Source of the DNA: Candidatus Iainarchaeum sp.
Lineage (GTDB): Archaea > Iainarchaeota > Iainarchaeia > Iainarchaeales > GCA-2688035
Assembly (NCBI GenBank): GCA_017610205.1
Contig: JAFCCL010000002.1
Span: 1 to 64,000, forward strand
DNA: 64,000 bases
Direction: 5' to 3'
A program made the position numbers and the translations under genes. Below, piece by piece: positions 24,698 to 33,488 of this stretch (the first letter of the stretch is position 1; every line of letters starts with the position of its first letter). The notes under the pieces are model-generated. The model saw only the letters and a program-made list of their open reading frames with translations. It did not search any database and was not told the DNA's origin.

Positions 24698-24745
24698 CAG
24701 AAAACCTCCATTTTATTTAAATAATATTAAACCAAAAAGGATTTA

Positions 24746-24855
24746 AAAAGAAAAATTAAGGAAAGGCAACCAACCATGAGGTGAAACCCTTTACAAAAAT
24801 AAACAGGTTGCCTCCCTTTGGGGGGTGATACAATTGTAGGAGGTAATTGTCTCAC
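24746..24855 (-). ncRNA. Candidate small RNA with anti-Shine-Dalgarno loops
   Basis: On the minus strand a TATA box (CTTTATAAACC, plus 24874-24884) lies 25 nt before 24855, where a hairpin GTGAGACAATT / AATTGTATCAC begins; its nine-base loop is ACCTCCTAC, matching the 16S rRNA 3' end. A second stem GGCAACC/GGTTGCC (24806-24812, 24765-24771) encloses TTTCACCTCATGG, again anti-Shine-Dalgarno. T-rich CCTTAATTTTTCTTTTT (24746-24762) ends the unit. No coding frame fits. It could be an independent RNA or leader of the membrane-protein gene. Confidence 0.5.
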
Positions 24856-24976
24856 GTAATAATATTCGCCTCTGGTTTATAAAGAGATTTTGGTACAAAA
24901 AAACAATAGTGCAAAAATCGAAGCCGGACGCATACTAGCAATAAAATGGTAGCAGGGGTTGATTTAAGGAATTGTA

Positions 24977-25378
24977 TTATTTGATAGAAACAAGTAATTT
25001 TCTGATTCTTGGGCCATCAAACTCTGCAAACATCGCGCCTTCCCATACTCCAAGCAAGAGCTTTCCGTCCTTTACAATAATCGTTCTACTGTTTCCAATT
25101 ACTGCTGACTTGATATGAGAATCCGAATTCCCTTCCAGGTGAGTATATTCCGGTGCATTTGCAGGTACCATCTTATTCAGTTTTGCAAGAACATCTTTTT
25201 GGACCGAGGGATCTGCATTCTCAGTAATTATTACTGCAGCAGTTGTGTGAGGAGAATAAACAACACAAATTCCTTCCTTGATTCCGCTTTTAGAAACAAT
25301 GTCCTGCACTTTGTCAGTTAAGTCAATTAGTTCAATTCTCTTCTTACTCTTTATTGAAATTTCTTTTATCAAACTCAT
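24977..25378 (-). CDS. yjbQ: YjbQ/UPF0047-family protein
   Basis: A 133-residue beta-rich protein with VVYSPHTTAAVIITENADPS, THLEGNSDSHIKSAVIGNS and LLGVWEGAMFAEFDGPR, the hallmark blocks of this universal family. Weak thiamine-phosphate synthase activity has been described for E. coli YjbQ; the real role is uncertain. Its start overlaps the gatB stop by 4 nt, making it the last gene of the asp/gat run. Confidence 0.88.
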   Translation of the reverse strand: MSLIKEISIKSKKRIELIDLTDKVQDIVSKSGIKEGICVVYSPHTTAAVIITENADPSVQKDVLAKLNKMVPANAPEYTHLEGNSDSHIKSAVIGNSRTIIVKDGKLLLGVWEGAMFAEFDGPRIRKLLVSIK

Positions 25379-26784
25379 TCACCCTTGATTCTTTTCAAAA
25401 TAATGTTTTGAACCTCTTTTGGGTTTGCCTTTGCTCTTGTCAGGCGCATTACCTGACCTACAATGAAATTGAGACTTTTTTGCTTGCCTCTTTTTAAATC
25501 AGCAACAGCTGCCTTGTTTTCTGCCATTGCTTTTTCAACAGCTTTTTCAATTTCTCCTTTGTTTAAATCCATTGCAAGCCCTTGACCGTCAATAAACTTT
25601 GTTGGCTTTACTCCTTTTGTAAGATAAACAATTATTGCATCCTTTGCAACCTTTTCTGTTATTTTGCCAGAGGAACGCAGTGAAAGCATAGAGGATATTT
25701 CTTTAGAATCAAGTTCAAGAGAATCAATATCAAGCTCGCTTCTGTTTACTACAGCCATTAGTTCCCTTGTAAGAAAATTGGCTGCAAGATTTGCATCCGT
25801 GTCTTTTGCAACCTGTTCAAACAAATTGCCCAAAGCAAAATTTCCTGCAAGAACCTTGGAAGTGTATTCATCCAAGCCAAATGCTTCAGTAAATCTTTTT
25901 GATTTTGCACCATGCAATTCAGGAAGCTTGTTGCGCATTTCGTCTATTTCGCTTTTTTTAAGCCTGAAGGCTGTTAAATCCGATTCAAAAATATAACCGT
26001 AATCGGCTTCTGTTTCCTTACTTCTTGTTGCCCTAGTGGTTCCCTTTTCTTCATCAAAGGCTCTTGTTTCCATTGCAATTTCCTTGTCTTCAAGCAAAAC
26101 ATGTTTTTGCCTTGCTACCTCAAAAGCAAGTGCTTTTTCAACGCCTTTTTTGCCAGAAACATTTTTCACTTCAACCCGGTTGTTTCCATAAACACTTACA
26201 TTGCAGTCTGCCTTCAAAGTTCCTGTTGTTGGAGAAAAAACTTTGAGATATGAAAGAATTATAGTTAGCTGGTCAAGGAAATCACGTGCTTCCTCAGGGG
26301 TTTCCATATCAGGGTCTGTAACAATTTCAACAAGAGGAATTCCTGAACGGTTGTAGTCAACAAGGCAAAAATTGCTTGAGCCCATTCCCTCAGTGTGGAC
26401 TAATGCAGCAGGATCTTCCTCCAAATGAACTCTGGTAATTCCAACTTTTTTGCCATTACTTAGCATAATGTGCCCTTTTTCTCCTACAGGAATTTCATAC
26501 TGGGTTATTTGAAAATTTTTTGACATGTCAGGATAAAAATATGTTTTTCTGCTGAAGAAAAATTCCTGATTAATTTCACAATCTAGTGCAAGAGCAACCT
26601 TCATTGCATAATCCAAAGCTTTTGCATTTAACACCGGCTTAGTGCCAGGATGCCCTAAGCAAATTGGACAGCATGCAGAATTTGGCTCTTCTGCAGTTGT
26701 TTTGCAGCCACAAAAAAGCTTGCTGTCTGTATTAAGCTGCACATGACATTCAAGACCAATCATTGTGCCTTTTTCTTTGCTCAT
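25375..26784 (-). CDS. gatB: Asp/Glu-tRNA amidotransferase subunit B
   Basis: Subunit of GatCAB that phosphorylates and amidates the misacylated amino acid. MIGLECHVQLNTDSKLFCGC begins the catalytic domain; ACCPICLGHPGT and FCGC supply the zinc Cys; EEDPAAL, DYNRSGIPLVEIVTDPDM and the YqeY-like tail (AVVNRSELDID onward) follow. At 469 residues, with no GAD insertion, it is GatB and not GatE. It starts directly after the MBL-protein stop and overlaps yjbQ by 4 nt. Confidence 0.95.
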   Translation of the reverse strand: MSKEKGTMIGLECHVQLNTDSKLFCGCKTTAEEPNSACCPICLGHPGTKPVLNAKALDYAMKVALALDCEINQEFFFSRKTYFYPDMSKNFQITQYEIPVGEKGHIMLSNGKKVGITRVHLEEDPAALVHTEGMGSSNFCLVDYNRSGIPLVEIVTDPDMETPEEARDFLDQLTIILSYLKVFSPTTGTLKADCNVSVYGNNRVEVKNVSGKKGVEKALAFEVARQKHVLLEDKEIAMETRAFDEEKGTTRATRSKETEADYGYIFESDLTAFRLKKSEIDEMRNKLPELHGAKSKRFTEAFGLDEYTSKVLAGNFALGNLFEQVAKDTDANLAANFLTRELMAVVNRSELDIDSLELDSKEISSMLSLRSSGKITEKVAKDAIIVYLTKGVKPTKFIDGQGLAMDLNKGEIEKAVEKAMAENKAAVADLKRGKQKSLNFIVGQVMRLTRAKANPKEVQNIILKRIKGE

Positions 26785-27543
26785 TTAGACATTCACCTGC
26801 ATTAAGTCTTTTGCCAAAAGGATTTCTCCCTTGAAATCCTTGGACACCATTAACTTGAAGTCTTTGTCCTCGTCTTGTGGATCAATGTGTGTTAACATAA
26901 CTGTATTTACTTTAGCCCTTGAAGCAATCCTGGCAAATTGCATAGCATTAAGATGATTAGGTGTTTCCTTTTCTGCATGATTGCACTCTGCTATCATAAG
27001 ATCTGCTCCCTTAGACAATTCAACAAGGTTTTCGTTTTGAGCAGTATCTCCAGCAAACACAATTGACTTGTTGTCTGCTTCAAAACGGAAGGCAGTACTA
27101 CTTGACTCGTGCACCATTGGTTTTGTTATTAGTGAAAAATTAGTAAATTTCTTTGAAGCAAATGAATCAAGCTCTGAAACATTTAATTTGAACAAAGGAT
27201 TTTTCAAGACAGGATAAGCGGTTAGAAGTTTTTTTATAAAATCTTCAAATCCTGGTCCACCAAAAACATCTACTTGAGTTGGGTTTGATAGTTTAGAGAA
27301 AATTGAGACTTTTTTTGCAAAAAGGAATGCCGTCAAGTCGTTTACATGGTCTATGTGTTCAAAATGAGTAAAGAAAAGTTTGTTTACTTTCGTGTAGTCA
27401 ATGCCTACCTTTTGCAGGTTCTTAAAGCAGCCAAAGCCAAGATCAATTACAATTGTTTCGTTTGGTAATTGCAACGCAAAGCCAGCTGCAGATTTATCAG
27501 GTCCAGAGATTGCTGTCCCGCTTCCCAAAACAGTTAATTTCAT
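26785..27543 (-). CDS. RNase Z-like metallo-beta-lactamase-fold hydrolase
   Basis: A 252-residue protein starting MKLTVLGSGTAISGPDKSAA, with LPNETIVIDLGFG, metal-binding THFEHIDHVNDL, an aspartate in IVFAGDTAQ, and LTHID. This matches the RNase Z/arylsulfatase-like branch; the histidine motif has one extra residue (H-F-E-H-I-D-H). tRNA 3' processing is possible but other phosphodiesterase roles are equally plausible. ATG 27543 is chosen because it overlaps the upstream stop by 4 nt and begins the conserved fold. Confidence 0.82.
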   Translation of the reverse strand: MKLTVLGSGTAISGPDKSAAGFALQLPNETIVIDLGFGCFKNLQKVGIDYTKVNKLFFTHFEHIDHVNDLTAFLFAKKVSIFSKLSNPTQVDVFGGPGFEDFIKKLLTAYPVLKNPLFKLNVSELDSFASKKFTNFSLITKPMVHESSSTAFRFEADNKSIVFAGDTAQNENLVELSKGADLMIAECNHAEKETPNHLNAMQFARIASRAKVNTVMLTHIDPQDEDKDFKLMVSKDFKGEILLAKDLMQVNV

Positions 27544-28316
27544 TTGTTCAGCTCCTTTATGATTTGTGAATGTAGTTTGCCGTTGGTTGCAACAATTTCC
27601 CTGTCTCTGTAAATGTGAAAGGTTTTGCCTTTGAAGTCTGTTATTTTGCCTCCTGCTTCCTGAAGAATGATTGCACCTGCAGCCCAGTCCCATGGATGCA
27701 TTCCGAATTCAATGTATGCATCCATGCGACCTGCTGCAATATAGGCAAGCCTTATGGCAGCAGAACCAGTTATTCTGATAGTGCCCATTATTTTCAGAAG
27801 CCTTTTGAAGTAGATAGAATGTTTTTTTCTAAGACCTTTCCTGTTTGAGATTGGAACATCAAAAATTGTGTCCTTAAAATTCTTTATTTTGGAAACATGA
27901 ATTCTTTTCCCGTTCAAAAAAGCGCCTTTTCCTTTCTCTGCATAGAAAAGCTCTTTTGTGATTGGAACATAAATCACGCCAAGAACTGGGTTTCTATCCC
28001 TAACAAGACCAATGGAAACAGCAAACAATGGAAGCCCTCTATGAAAGTTGGCTGTTCCATCCAACGGGTCAACAAGCCATGCTTTGTCCCTTGCTTTGTG
28101 AACCTTGTCTTCCTCTGCAAAGAATTTGGCCTTTGGAAAATCTTTTAGAATTATTTTCTTGATTTTTTTCTGGGCCTGCAAATCTGCTTCTGTAACAATT
28201 CCCAAAGCAGGACTTTTCAATCTAACATAGTGAAGCTTTCCGTAATGACTCAGAATTATCTTTCCAGCTGCCTTTGCTGCCTTTATAGCAACTTTTAGTT
28301 CCTTGCTTTGACTCAT
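27540..28316 (-). CDS. Inositol monophosphatase-family phosphatase (paralog 2)
   Basis: Mg-dependent sugar phosphatase with AWLVDPLDGTANFHRGLPLF (metal-site motif) and HPWDWAAGAIILQEAGG (second signature), plus FFAEED supplying the metal-binding Glu. In archaea these enzymes hydrolyse inositol 1-phosphate and/or fructose 1,6-bisphosphate. It follows a diverged paralog without a gap, and its stop overlaps the MBL gene by 4 nt. This may be the archaeal FBPase counterpart of the class II aldolase in this window. Confidence 0.9.
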   Translation of the reverse strand: MSQSKELKVAIKAAKAAGKIILSHYGKLHYVRLKSPALGIVTEADLQAQKKIKKIILKDFPKAKFFAEEDKVHKARDKAWLVDPLDGTANFHRGLPLFAVSIGLVRDRNPVLGVIYVPITKELFYAEKGKGAFLNGKRIHVSKIKNFKDTIFDVPISNRKGLRKKHSIYFKRLLKIMGTIRITGSAAIRLAYIAAGRMDAYIEFGMHPWDWAAGAIILQEAGGKITDFKGKTFHIYRDREIVATNGKLHSQIIKELNK

Positions 28317-29075
28317 TTACCCAACACCCCCAATGATTTTTTCATGCAACAACCCGTTTGATGAAATTGCGGTTGAAATGTAAGGTCCTGTTTTGCCTTG
28401 AAAGTCTGTAAGTGTGCCACCAGATTCTTCAACAATAACGGTTGCTGCCGCACAATCCCAAGGATGAGTTCTTGCTGCAAGAGAAAAGTCCAATCTGCCT
28501 GATGCAACCATTGCAAAGTCAGTTATGCCTCCAAAGCTCTGTGAATTAAGCGTTTGGTTAAACACTTTGCTATAAATTGCGCAGTATTGCTTCAGAGAGC
28601 AATAGTCTGAATGCATTTCAAAACTTCCGCTGCTTCCATCCAATTCCTTTTTTTTCGAAACCTTGATTTTTTTGCCATTCAAAAAGCTACCTTTTCCCTT
28701 TTCTGCTTTAAGAAGTTCATTAAAGTAAGGGAGAAAAATTACACCGGTAGTTATTTTTCCTTTTTTTTCCAGAGCAATTGACACACCAAAGGTTGGAAGC
28801 CCTGTCATATAACTGTGTGTTCCGTCAAGAGGGTCTATTATCCATTTGCATTGGCTTGAATTTTTGCTTTTGCCACTTTCCTCTGACAAAAAACTGTGGG
28901 AAGGAAAATTTTTTCTAATATGATTTATTATGATTTTTTCACTTTTCAAATCAACATCTGTGGCAAAATTCTTTGGACCTTTTTTCTTGAGCTTGTGTTT
29001 GTAAAACAATTTTTCCAATTGAAGTTTGCCTGCCATTTTTGCAGCCTTTATTGCAACATCTAATTCTTTGCTCAT
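28317..29075 (-). CDS. Inositol monophosphatase-family phosphatase (paralog 1)
   Basis: Same family as the next gene: CKWIIDPLDGTHSYMTGLPT, HSFLSEES (metal-binding Glu) and THPWDCAAATVIVEESGG. It differs from the paralog across most of its length and has His-Ser in place of Asn-Phe in the DPLDGT loop, suggesting a different substrate. It overlaps gatA by 4 nt and abuts the next paralog, so both are translated with the amidotransferase genes. Confidence 0.9.
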   Translation of the reverse strand: MSKELDVAIKAAKMAGKLQLEKLFYKHKLKKKGPKNFATDVDLKSEKIIINHIRKNFPSHSFLSEESGKSKNSSQCKWIIDPLDGTHSYMTGLPTFGVSIALEKKGKITTGVIFLPYFNELLKAEKGKGSFLNGKKIKVSKKKELDGSSGSFEMHSDYCSLKQYCAIYSKVFNQTLNSQSFGGITDFAMVASGRLDFSLAARTHPWDCAAATVIVEESGGTLTDFQGKTGPYISTAISSNGLLHEKIIGGVG

Positions 29076-30505
29076 TTCAATCCCTCCGCTGCCTTTGCTG
29101 CTTGCACCATTTTCTTTTCCTGCAGGTGGTCTGCTGTAATCATTAATCCAACAGGCAGTTTGTTGTGTTCTCCTGCTTTAACAGAAGCGTGAGGAAGCCC
29201 TGCCAAATTTGCTGGAACAGTGCAAAGGTCCATTGCATACTGTTGCAGTGGAGAAAGCTTGTTAATTTCAGAAAATGTTGGTGCAACAAGCGGCATTGTT
29301 GGATTTACAAGAACATCAAGGTTTTCAAAAGCTTGTCTGAATTCTTTTATTAGTTTTGTCCTTACCTTCATTGCCTTTAAGTAATAAGCGTCCCTGAAGC
29401 CGGACATTCTTGCAAATGTTCCAAGCAAAATACGCCTTTTTGCTTCTGTTCCAAAACCCTGTGAACGAATTTTTGAAAAGTATTCGTTAAAATTTCCCTC
29501 CAGCTTTCCATGCAGTCCGTAACGCATTCCACAAAAGCGTGCAAGATTTGTACTTGCCTCTGTTGTTGAGGCAAGATAGTAAGCTGCAATTCCATATTTT
29601 GCATTTAGTGGAAGGGAAATTTCTTCAACTGTTGCACCTTCTTCTTCAAGTTTGTCAATTGCTTTCATGCACTCTTTTTGAACTTTTTCTTCACAGGCTT
29701 TGAAGAATTCTTTTACAACCCCTATCCTTAAATCGTTGGAGGGGTTTGCATTTGCCAAATCCTGTGCTTCCGCTTTTAGAGAGGTACTATCATTCATATC
29801 ATAGCCAGAAATTACTTCAAGAAGCAAGGCTGCATCAGCAGTTGTTTTTCCCAAGCTACCGATTTTGTCCAAAGAATTTGCATAATCAATTAATCCATAC
29901 CTGCTTACCCGCCCATAAGTTGGAGTCAATCCTGCAACCCCGCAGAATGATGCAGGAGAGGCAATACTTCCACCAGTACTTTGACCAAGACTTGCATGTG
30001 CCAGGCTTGTTAGTGCCGTAAAGCCAGCACTTCCGCCTGAACTGCCGCCACAGCATCTTTTTGGGTCAATTGGATTTAGTGGCTTTTCAAAGTCAACGCC
30101 AACATTGTTTGAAAATGTTCCAAAGCCAAATTCGTCCTGTGCTGTTTTGCCAATTATTATTGCACCTTCTGCTTTTGCTTTTGCAACAGCTGTTGCGTCA
30201 AATAATGGCAAATAACCTGTAAGAATTTTGCTTCCTGCCCTTGATTCAAAATTTTTTACGCAAATGCAGTCTTTTACTGTTATTGGAACTCCCAGGAGTT
30301 TGCCTTTGTGCTGTCCTGTTTTTATCCCTGCGTCAATTTCTTTTGCATGCTGTAGGGCTGATTTTTTTGCAATTAAATTAAAGTGGTGAAATTTTGAATT
30401 GCTTTTTTCTGCTTCTTCAAGAATTTTTTCAGTGTGCTCTGCTATGGAAATGTTGCCTCTTTTGACTTCTTTGACAAATTCGTGCAATTCAAGGGCTTTT
30501 TTCAT
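29072..30505 (-). CDS. gatA: Asp/Glu-tRNA amidotransferase subunit A
   Basis: Amidase-signature glutaminase subunit of GatCAB. The catalytic Lys is in GVPITVKDCICV, and the Ser-cisSer-Ser part in CCGGSSGGSAGF and QSTGGSIASPASFCGVAG; GLTPTYGRVSRYGLIDYANS is also typical. Length 477 is normal. Four bases separate it from gatC upstream and its stop overlaps the first phosphatase gene. It supplies ammonia to GatB. Confidence 0.95.
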   Translation of the reverse strand: MKKALELHEFVKEVKRGNISIAEHTEKILEEAEKSNSKFHHFNLIAKKSALQHAKEIDAGIKTGQHKGKLLGVPITVKDCICVKNFESRAGSKILTGYLPLFDATAVAKAKAEGAIIIGKTAQDEFGFGTFSNNVGVDFEKPLNPIDPKRCCGGSSGGSAGFTALTSLAHASLGQSTGGSIASPASFCGVAGLTPTYGRVSRYGLIDYANSLDKIGSLGKTTADAALLLEVISGYDMNDSTSLKAEAQDLANANPSNDLRIGVVKEFFKACEEKVQKECMKAIDKLEEEGATVEEISLPLNAKYGIAAYYLASTTEASTNLARFCGMRYGLHGKLEGNFNEYFSKIRSQGFGTEAKRRILLGTFARMSGFRDAYYLKAMKVRTKLIKEFRQAFENLDVLVNPTMPLVAPTFSEINKLSPLQQYAMDLCTVPANLAGLPHASVKAGEHNKLPVGLMITADHLQEKKMVQAAKAAEGLK

Positions 30506-30509
30506 TGCA

Positions 30510-30800
30510 TCACATTACCTTCGGGCCCATAAAATAGCCATCTTTCTTGTTTTTTGTGTTTTTTAAGGCCTGTTCCTGGCTTAGGCATTTTTCAACAACA
30601 TCATGCCTTGCCACGTTTTCGAGAGGTATTGGTTGAAAGCTTGGCTTTTCGTCCTTTACATCAATTGTGTCAAGCCTGTCAAAAGCTTTGAGAATTTCCT
30701 GCAATTGGGGAAGGAATTCTTCAATTTCCTTTTCTGAAAGATTCAGGCGTGCATTTTCTGCAACCCTTAAAAGAAGCTTTTTGTCAACCTTTTCAGTCAT
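30510..30800 (-). CDS. gatC: Asp/Glu-tRNA amidotransferase subunit C
   Basis: A 96-residue helical protein: LLRVAENARLNLSEKEIEEF and FDRLDTIDVKDEKPSFQPIP match GatC, which wraps around GatA and stabilises the complex. It lies 58 nt after aspS; a TATA-like CATTTAAATTCC (plus-strand 30831-30842) in that gap suggests an additional promoter here. Confidence 0.92.
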   Translation of the reverse strand: MTEKVDKKLLLRVAENARLNLSEKEIEEFLPQLQEILKAFDRLDTIDVKDEKPSFQPIPLENVARHDVVEKCLSQEQALKNTKNKKDGYFMGPKVM

Positions 30801-30858
30801 TTAAACCCCACAATATAGAAGAGTAAAAGGAATTTAAATGGAATTATTGCTTTTTTTA

Positions 30859-32637
30859 CTATGGCAAGACCTTTTCAATATCAAGCTTTAGCCCAAGTTC
30901 TTTCAACTGCTTTTCTGAAACTTCACTTGGAGCGTTGTCCATTAAGGAAATTGTTGCCTTGTTTTTTGGAAAAGCAATTACTTCACGAATACTGTCCTCG
31001 TTGGCCATTAGGGCAACAACTCTGTCAAGACCCAAGGCAATTCCGCCGTGTGGCGGAGCGCCGTATTTGAATGCAGTTAGCAGGAATTCAAACTTTGATT
31101 CAGCTTCCTCTTTTGAAATTCCCAATGCCTTGAATATTTTTTCCTGAATTTCTCTTTGATGAATTCTAATGCTTCCGCCGCCAATTTCCACACCGTTCAA
31201 AACAATGTCATAGGCTTTTGCCTTGGCTTTCTCCGGAGAAGAGTCAAGCAATTTCAAATCCTCATCTTTTGGAGAAGTAAAAGGATGGTGCATTGCCTGC
31301 CACCTTTGCTCCTCGTCAGACCAGTCAAGCAGAGGGAAATCATAAACCCAAAGGAAATTCCACTTCTTCAAATCAATTAGGTTAAGCTTTTGCCCAACAG
31401 CAAGACGAACATAACCAAGAGAATTGCAGGCGGTTTCCCAGGAATCTGCAACAAGCAGAATTAAATCCCCTTTCTTTGACTTTGTTTTGGAAAGCAATGC
31501 CTTTACTGTTTTTTCTGGCAGGAATTTGGCAATCTGGCTTTCAATTCCCTCGCCTTTAACCCAAACACTCATTAATCCTTTTGCCTTGTAAAGTTTTGCA
31601 ATTTCAGTAAGCTTGTCAACATCTTTCTTTGACAGTTTTTCGCAGCCTTTTTCAATCTTCAAAGCCTTTATTGAACCATTTGCTTCAATCACTGAATTAA
31701 AAATTCCAAAATCCGTTCCAGACATTTCATTTGTTACATCAGCAAGCTCCATCTCAAAGCGAGTGTCAGGCTTGTCTGAACCAAACCTGTTCATTGCATC
31801 ATCAAAAGATATTCTTGAGAAAGGAGTTTTAACAGAAACATTCAAAGACTTTTTGAAAACAAAAGCCATTGCCTCTTCCATTATTTTAAAAATATCCTCC
31901 TGTTCAACAAAGGACATTTCTACATCAACCTGTGTAAATTCAAGCTGCCTGTCTGCCCTCAAATCCTCGTCCCTAAAACATTTTACAATTTGAAAGTATC
32001 GGTCAAAACCTGAAACCATTAGAATTTGCTTGAAAAGCTGCGGGCTCTGGGGCAATGCAAAGAATTTTCCTTGGTGGACACGGCTTGGAACAAGAAAATC
32101 CCTTGCGCCCTCTGGCGTGCTTTTTGCAAGAATAGGAGTTTCAATTTCCAAAAAGCCTTCATTGTCAAAAAAATCACGGAATGCCTTGATTGCCTTGTGC
32201 CTCAAAATAAGATTTTGCTGTAGTTCTGGCCGCCTCAAATCCAGAAACCTGTACTTTAACCTTTGTTCCTCTCCTGCAAGAAGATGCTTGTCAAGCTCTA
32301 TTGGCAAAGGCGTTGCAGCAGGATTTAAGATTTCAAGCTTTGTTGCGCTTACCTCTACCTTGCCTGTTTCGATTGCCTTGTTCTCTGTCCCCTTTGGCCT
32401 TTTTCCAACCTTTCCCTCAATCTGGACAACAAATTCCTTTCCAAGTTTGCCTGCTTCCCTATGGGCTTCTTTGCCACCCTTTGGGTTAAATACTACCTGC
32501 GTTGTCCCATACCGGTCCCTTAAATCAATAAAAATCAGGCTTCCGTGGTCTCTTCTTTTTGAAACCCAGCCCTGCAAAATTGCCTTTTTGCCAATGAATT
32601 TTTCAGTTAACTCTCCGCAAGTATGTGTTCTCTTCAT
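30859..32637 (-). CDS. aspS: Aspartyl-tRNA synthetase, bacterial type, probably non-discriminating
   Basis: Class IIb synthetase. Bacterial features: N-terminal OB fold (KRRDHGSLIFIDLRDRYGTT), FRDEDLRADRQLEFTQVD, a GAD insertion (residues about 290-400) and GLDRVVALM. Archaeal AspRS lacks the GAD insert and is about 430 residues; this is 592. His31 and Gly83 match the His/Gly pair reported (as I recall) for non-discriminating Pseudomonas AspRS, where discriminating enzymes have Leu and Lys. With gatC-gatA-gatB downstream it would make Asp-tRNA(Asn) for amidation. ATG 32637 is chosen by homology. Confidence 0.94.
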   Translation of the reverse strand: MKRTHTCGELTEKFIGKKAILQGWVSKRRDHGSLIFIDLRDRYGTTQVVFNPKGGKEAHREAGKLGKEFVVQIEGKVGKRPKGTENKAIETGKVEVSATKLEILNPAATPLPIELDKHLLAGEEQRLKYRFLDLRRPELQQNLILRHKAIKAFRDFFDNEGFLEIETPILAKSTPEGARDFLVPSRVHQGKFFALPQSPQLFKQILMVSGFDRYFQIVKCFRDEDLRADRQLEFTQVDVEMSFVEQEDIFKIMEEAMAFVFKKSLNVSVKTPFSRISFDDAMNRFGSDKPDTRFEMELADVTNEMSGTDFGIFNSVIEANGSIKALKIEKGCEKLSKKDVDKLTEIAKLYKAKGLMSVWVKGEGIESQIAKFLPEKTVKALLSKTKSKKGDLILLVADSWETACNSLGYVRLAVGQKLNLIDLKKWNFLWVYDFPLLDWSDEEQRWQAMHHPFTSPKDEDLKLLDSSPEKAKAKAYDIVLNGVEIGGGSIRIHQREIQEKIFKALGISKEEAESKFEFLLTAFKYGAPPHGGIALGLDRVVALMANEDSIREVIAFPKNKATISLMDNAPSEVSEKQLKELGLKLDIEKVLP

Positions 32638-32686
32638 AAAAAAAACCACTTGAATTAAGAAAAAATGGTAAAAAACGGTTATAAAG

Positions 32687-33391
32687 CTAATTGTTTCCCT
32701 TTGCAAAACAACAATTGGTTTTCAAAAAACATCCGCTGCAATTCGGCTTCTTTTTGCAAAAGCGCTTTCCATGTTCCACCAAGAGAGCGTGGAATTCATT
32801 AAAGAGCTGTGTATTCTTAGGCAGCTGTGATTCAAAAAAAGCCTTGACTTCCACATAATCGGTTGTTGGCAGTTTGAAAAAGCGCTTAGCAAAGCGCGTT
32901 GTGTAGGCGTCAACAACAAAGGCTGGCTTTTCTGCCGCGTAGAGAATGATGTCGTCCGCTGTTTCATTGCCTATTCCGTGCAGGGAGAGGAGTTCAAGGC
33001 GCAGCTCTGCAATGGGTTTGGAGAACATTTTGTTAATGCTGTAATTATAATTGTTTTTTAGGTATTGAGAGAATAGTTTCAGCCTTTTTGCTTTTTGGTT
33101 GAAGTAACCACTTGGTTTTACAAGCTTTGCAATGGTTTCCTGCCTTGAGCTTGCAATTTTTTCACAGGAAAGCAAGCCTGCTTTGCTCAGGTTTTCCAGT
33201 GCTTTCATTACATTTTCCCAATCAGTGTTTTGCGTCAGGATTGCGCCGATGCAAATTTCTAACTTTTGTTTTTCGGTTAAGTGTTTGCGCTTCTTGTAAG
33301 TTGGCGTAATTTCTCCCGCATCTGTTACTGGCCACCACAATTGTTCACCAAATTGCTTGAGCAGTGCCTTGTATAATTCAATTGGCTTCAT
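32687..33391 (-). CDS. Endonuclease III-like DNA glycosylase (MagIII/MpgII type)
   Basis: HhH-GPD base-excision enzyme with a 4Fe-4S cluster. IGAILTQNTDWENVMKALEN, hairpin LLSLHGIGNETADDIILYAA, catalytic Asp in FVVDAYTTRFAKR and cluster Cys in CKKKPNCSGCFLKTNC are visible. The position that is Lys in bifunctional endonuclease III is Glu here (GNETAD), as in 3-methyladenine glycosylases of the MagIII/MpgII group, so alkylated purines are the likely substrate. Length 234 is typical. Confidence 0.85.
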   Translation of the reverse strand: MKPIELYKALLKQFGEQLWWPVTDAGEITPTYKKRKHLTEKQKLEICIGAILTQNTDWENVMKALENLSKAGLLSCEKIASSRQETIAKLVKPSGYFNQKAKRLKLFSQYLKNNYNYSINKMFSKPIAELRLELLSLHGIGNETADDIILYAAEKPAFVVDAYTTRFAKRFFKLPTTDYVEVKAFFESQLPKNTQLFNEFHALLVEHGKRFCKKKPNCSGCFLKTNCCFAKGNN

Positions 33392-33488
33392 AGAAAGATA
33401 GAATTAACGAAATGCTTTTAGTAGAGCAGGCAAAGCGGTACTGCAAAAAGCAGCTACCAGAATGTAGAGGCTGTCTGGTGAAACAAGA

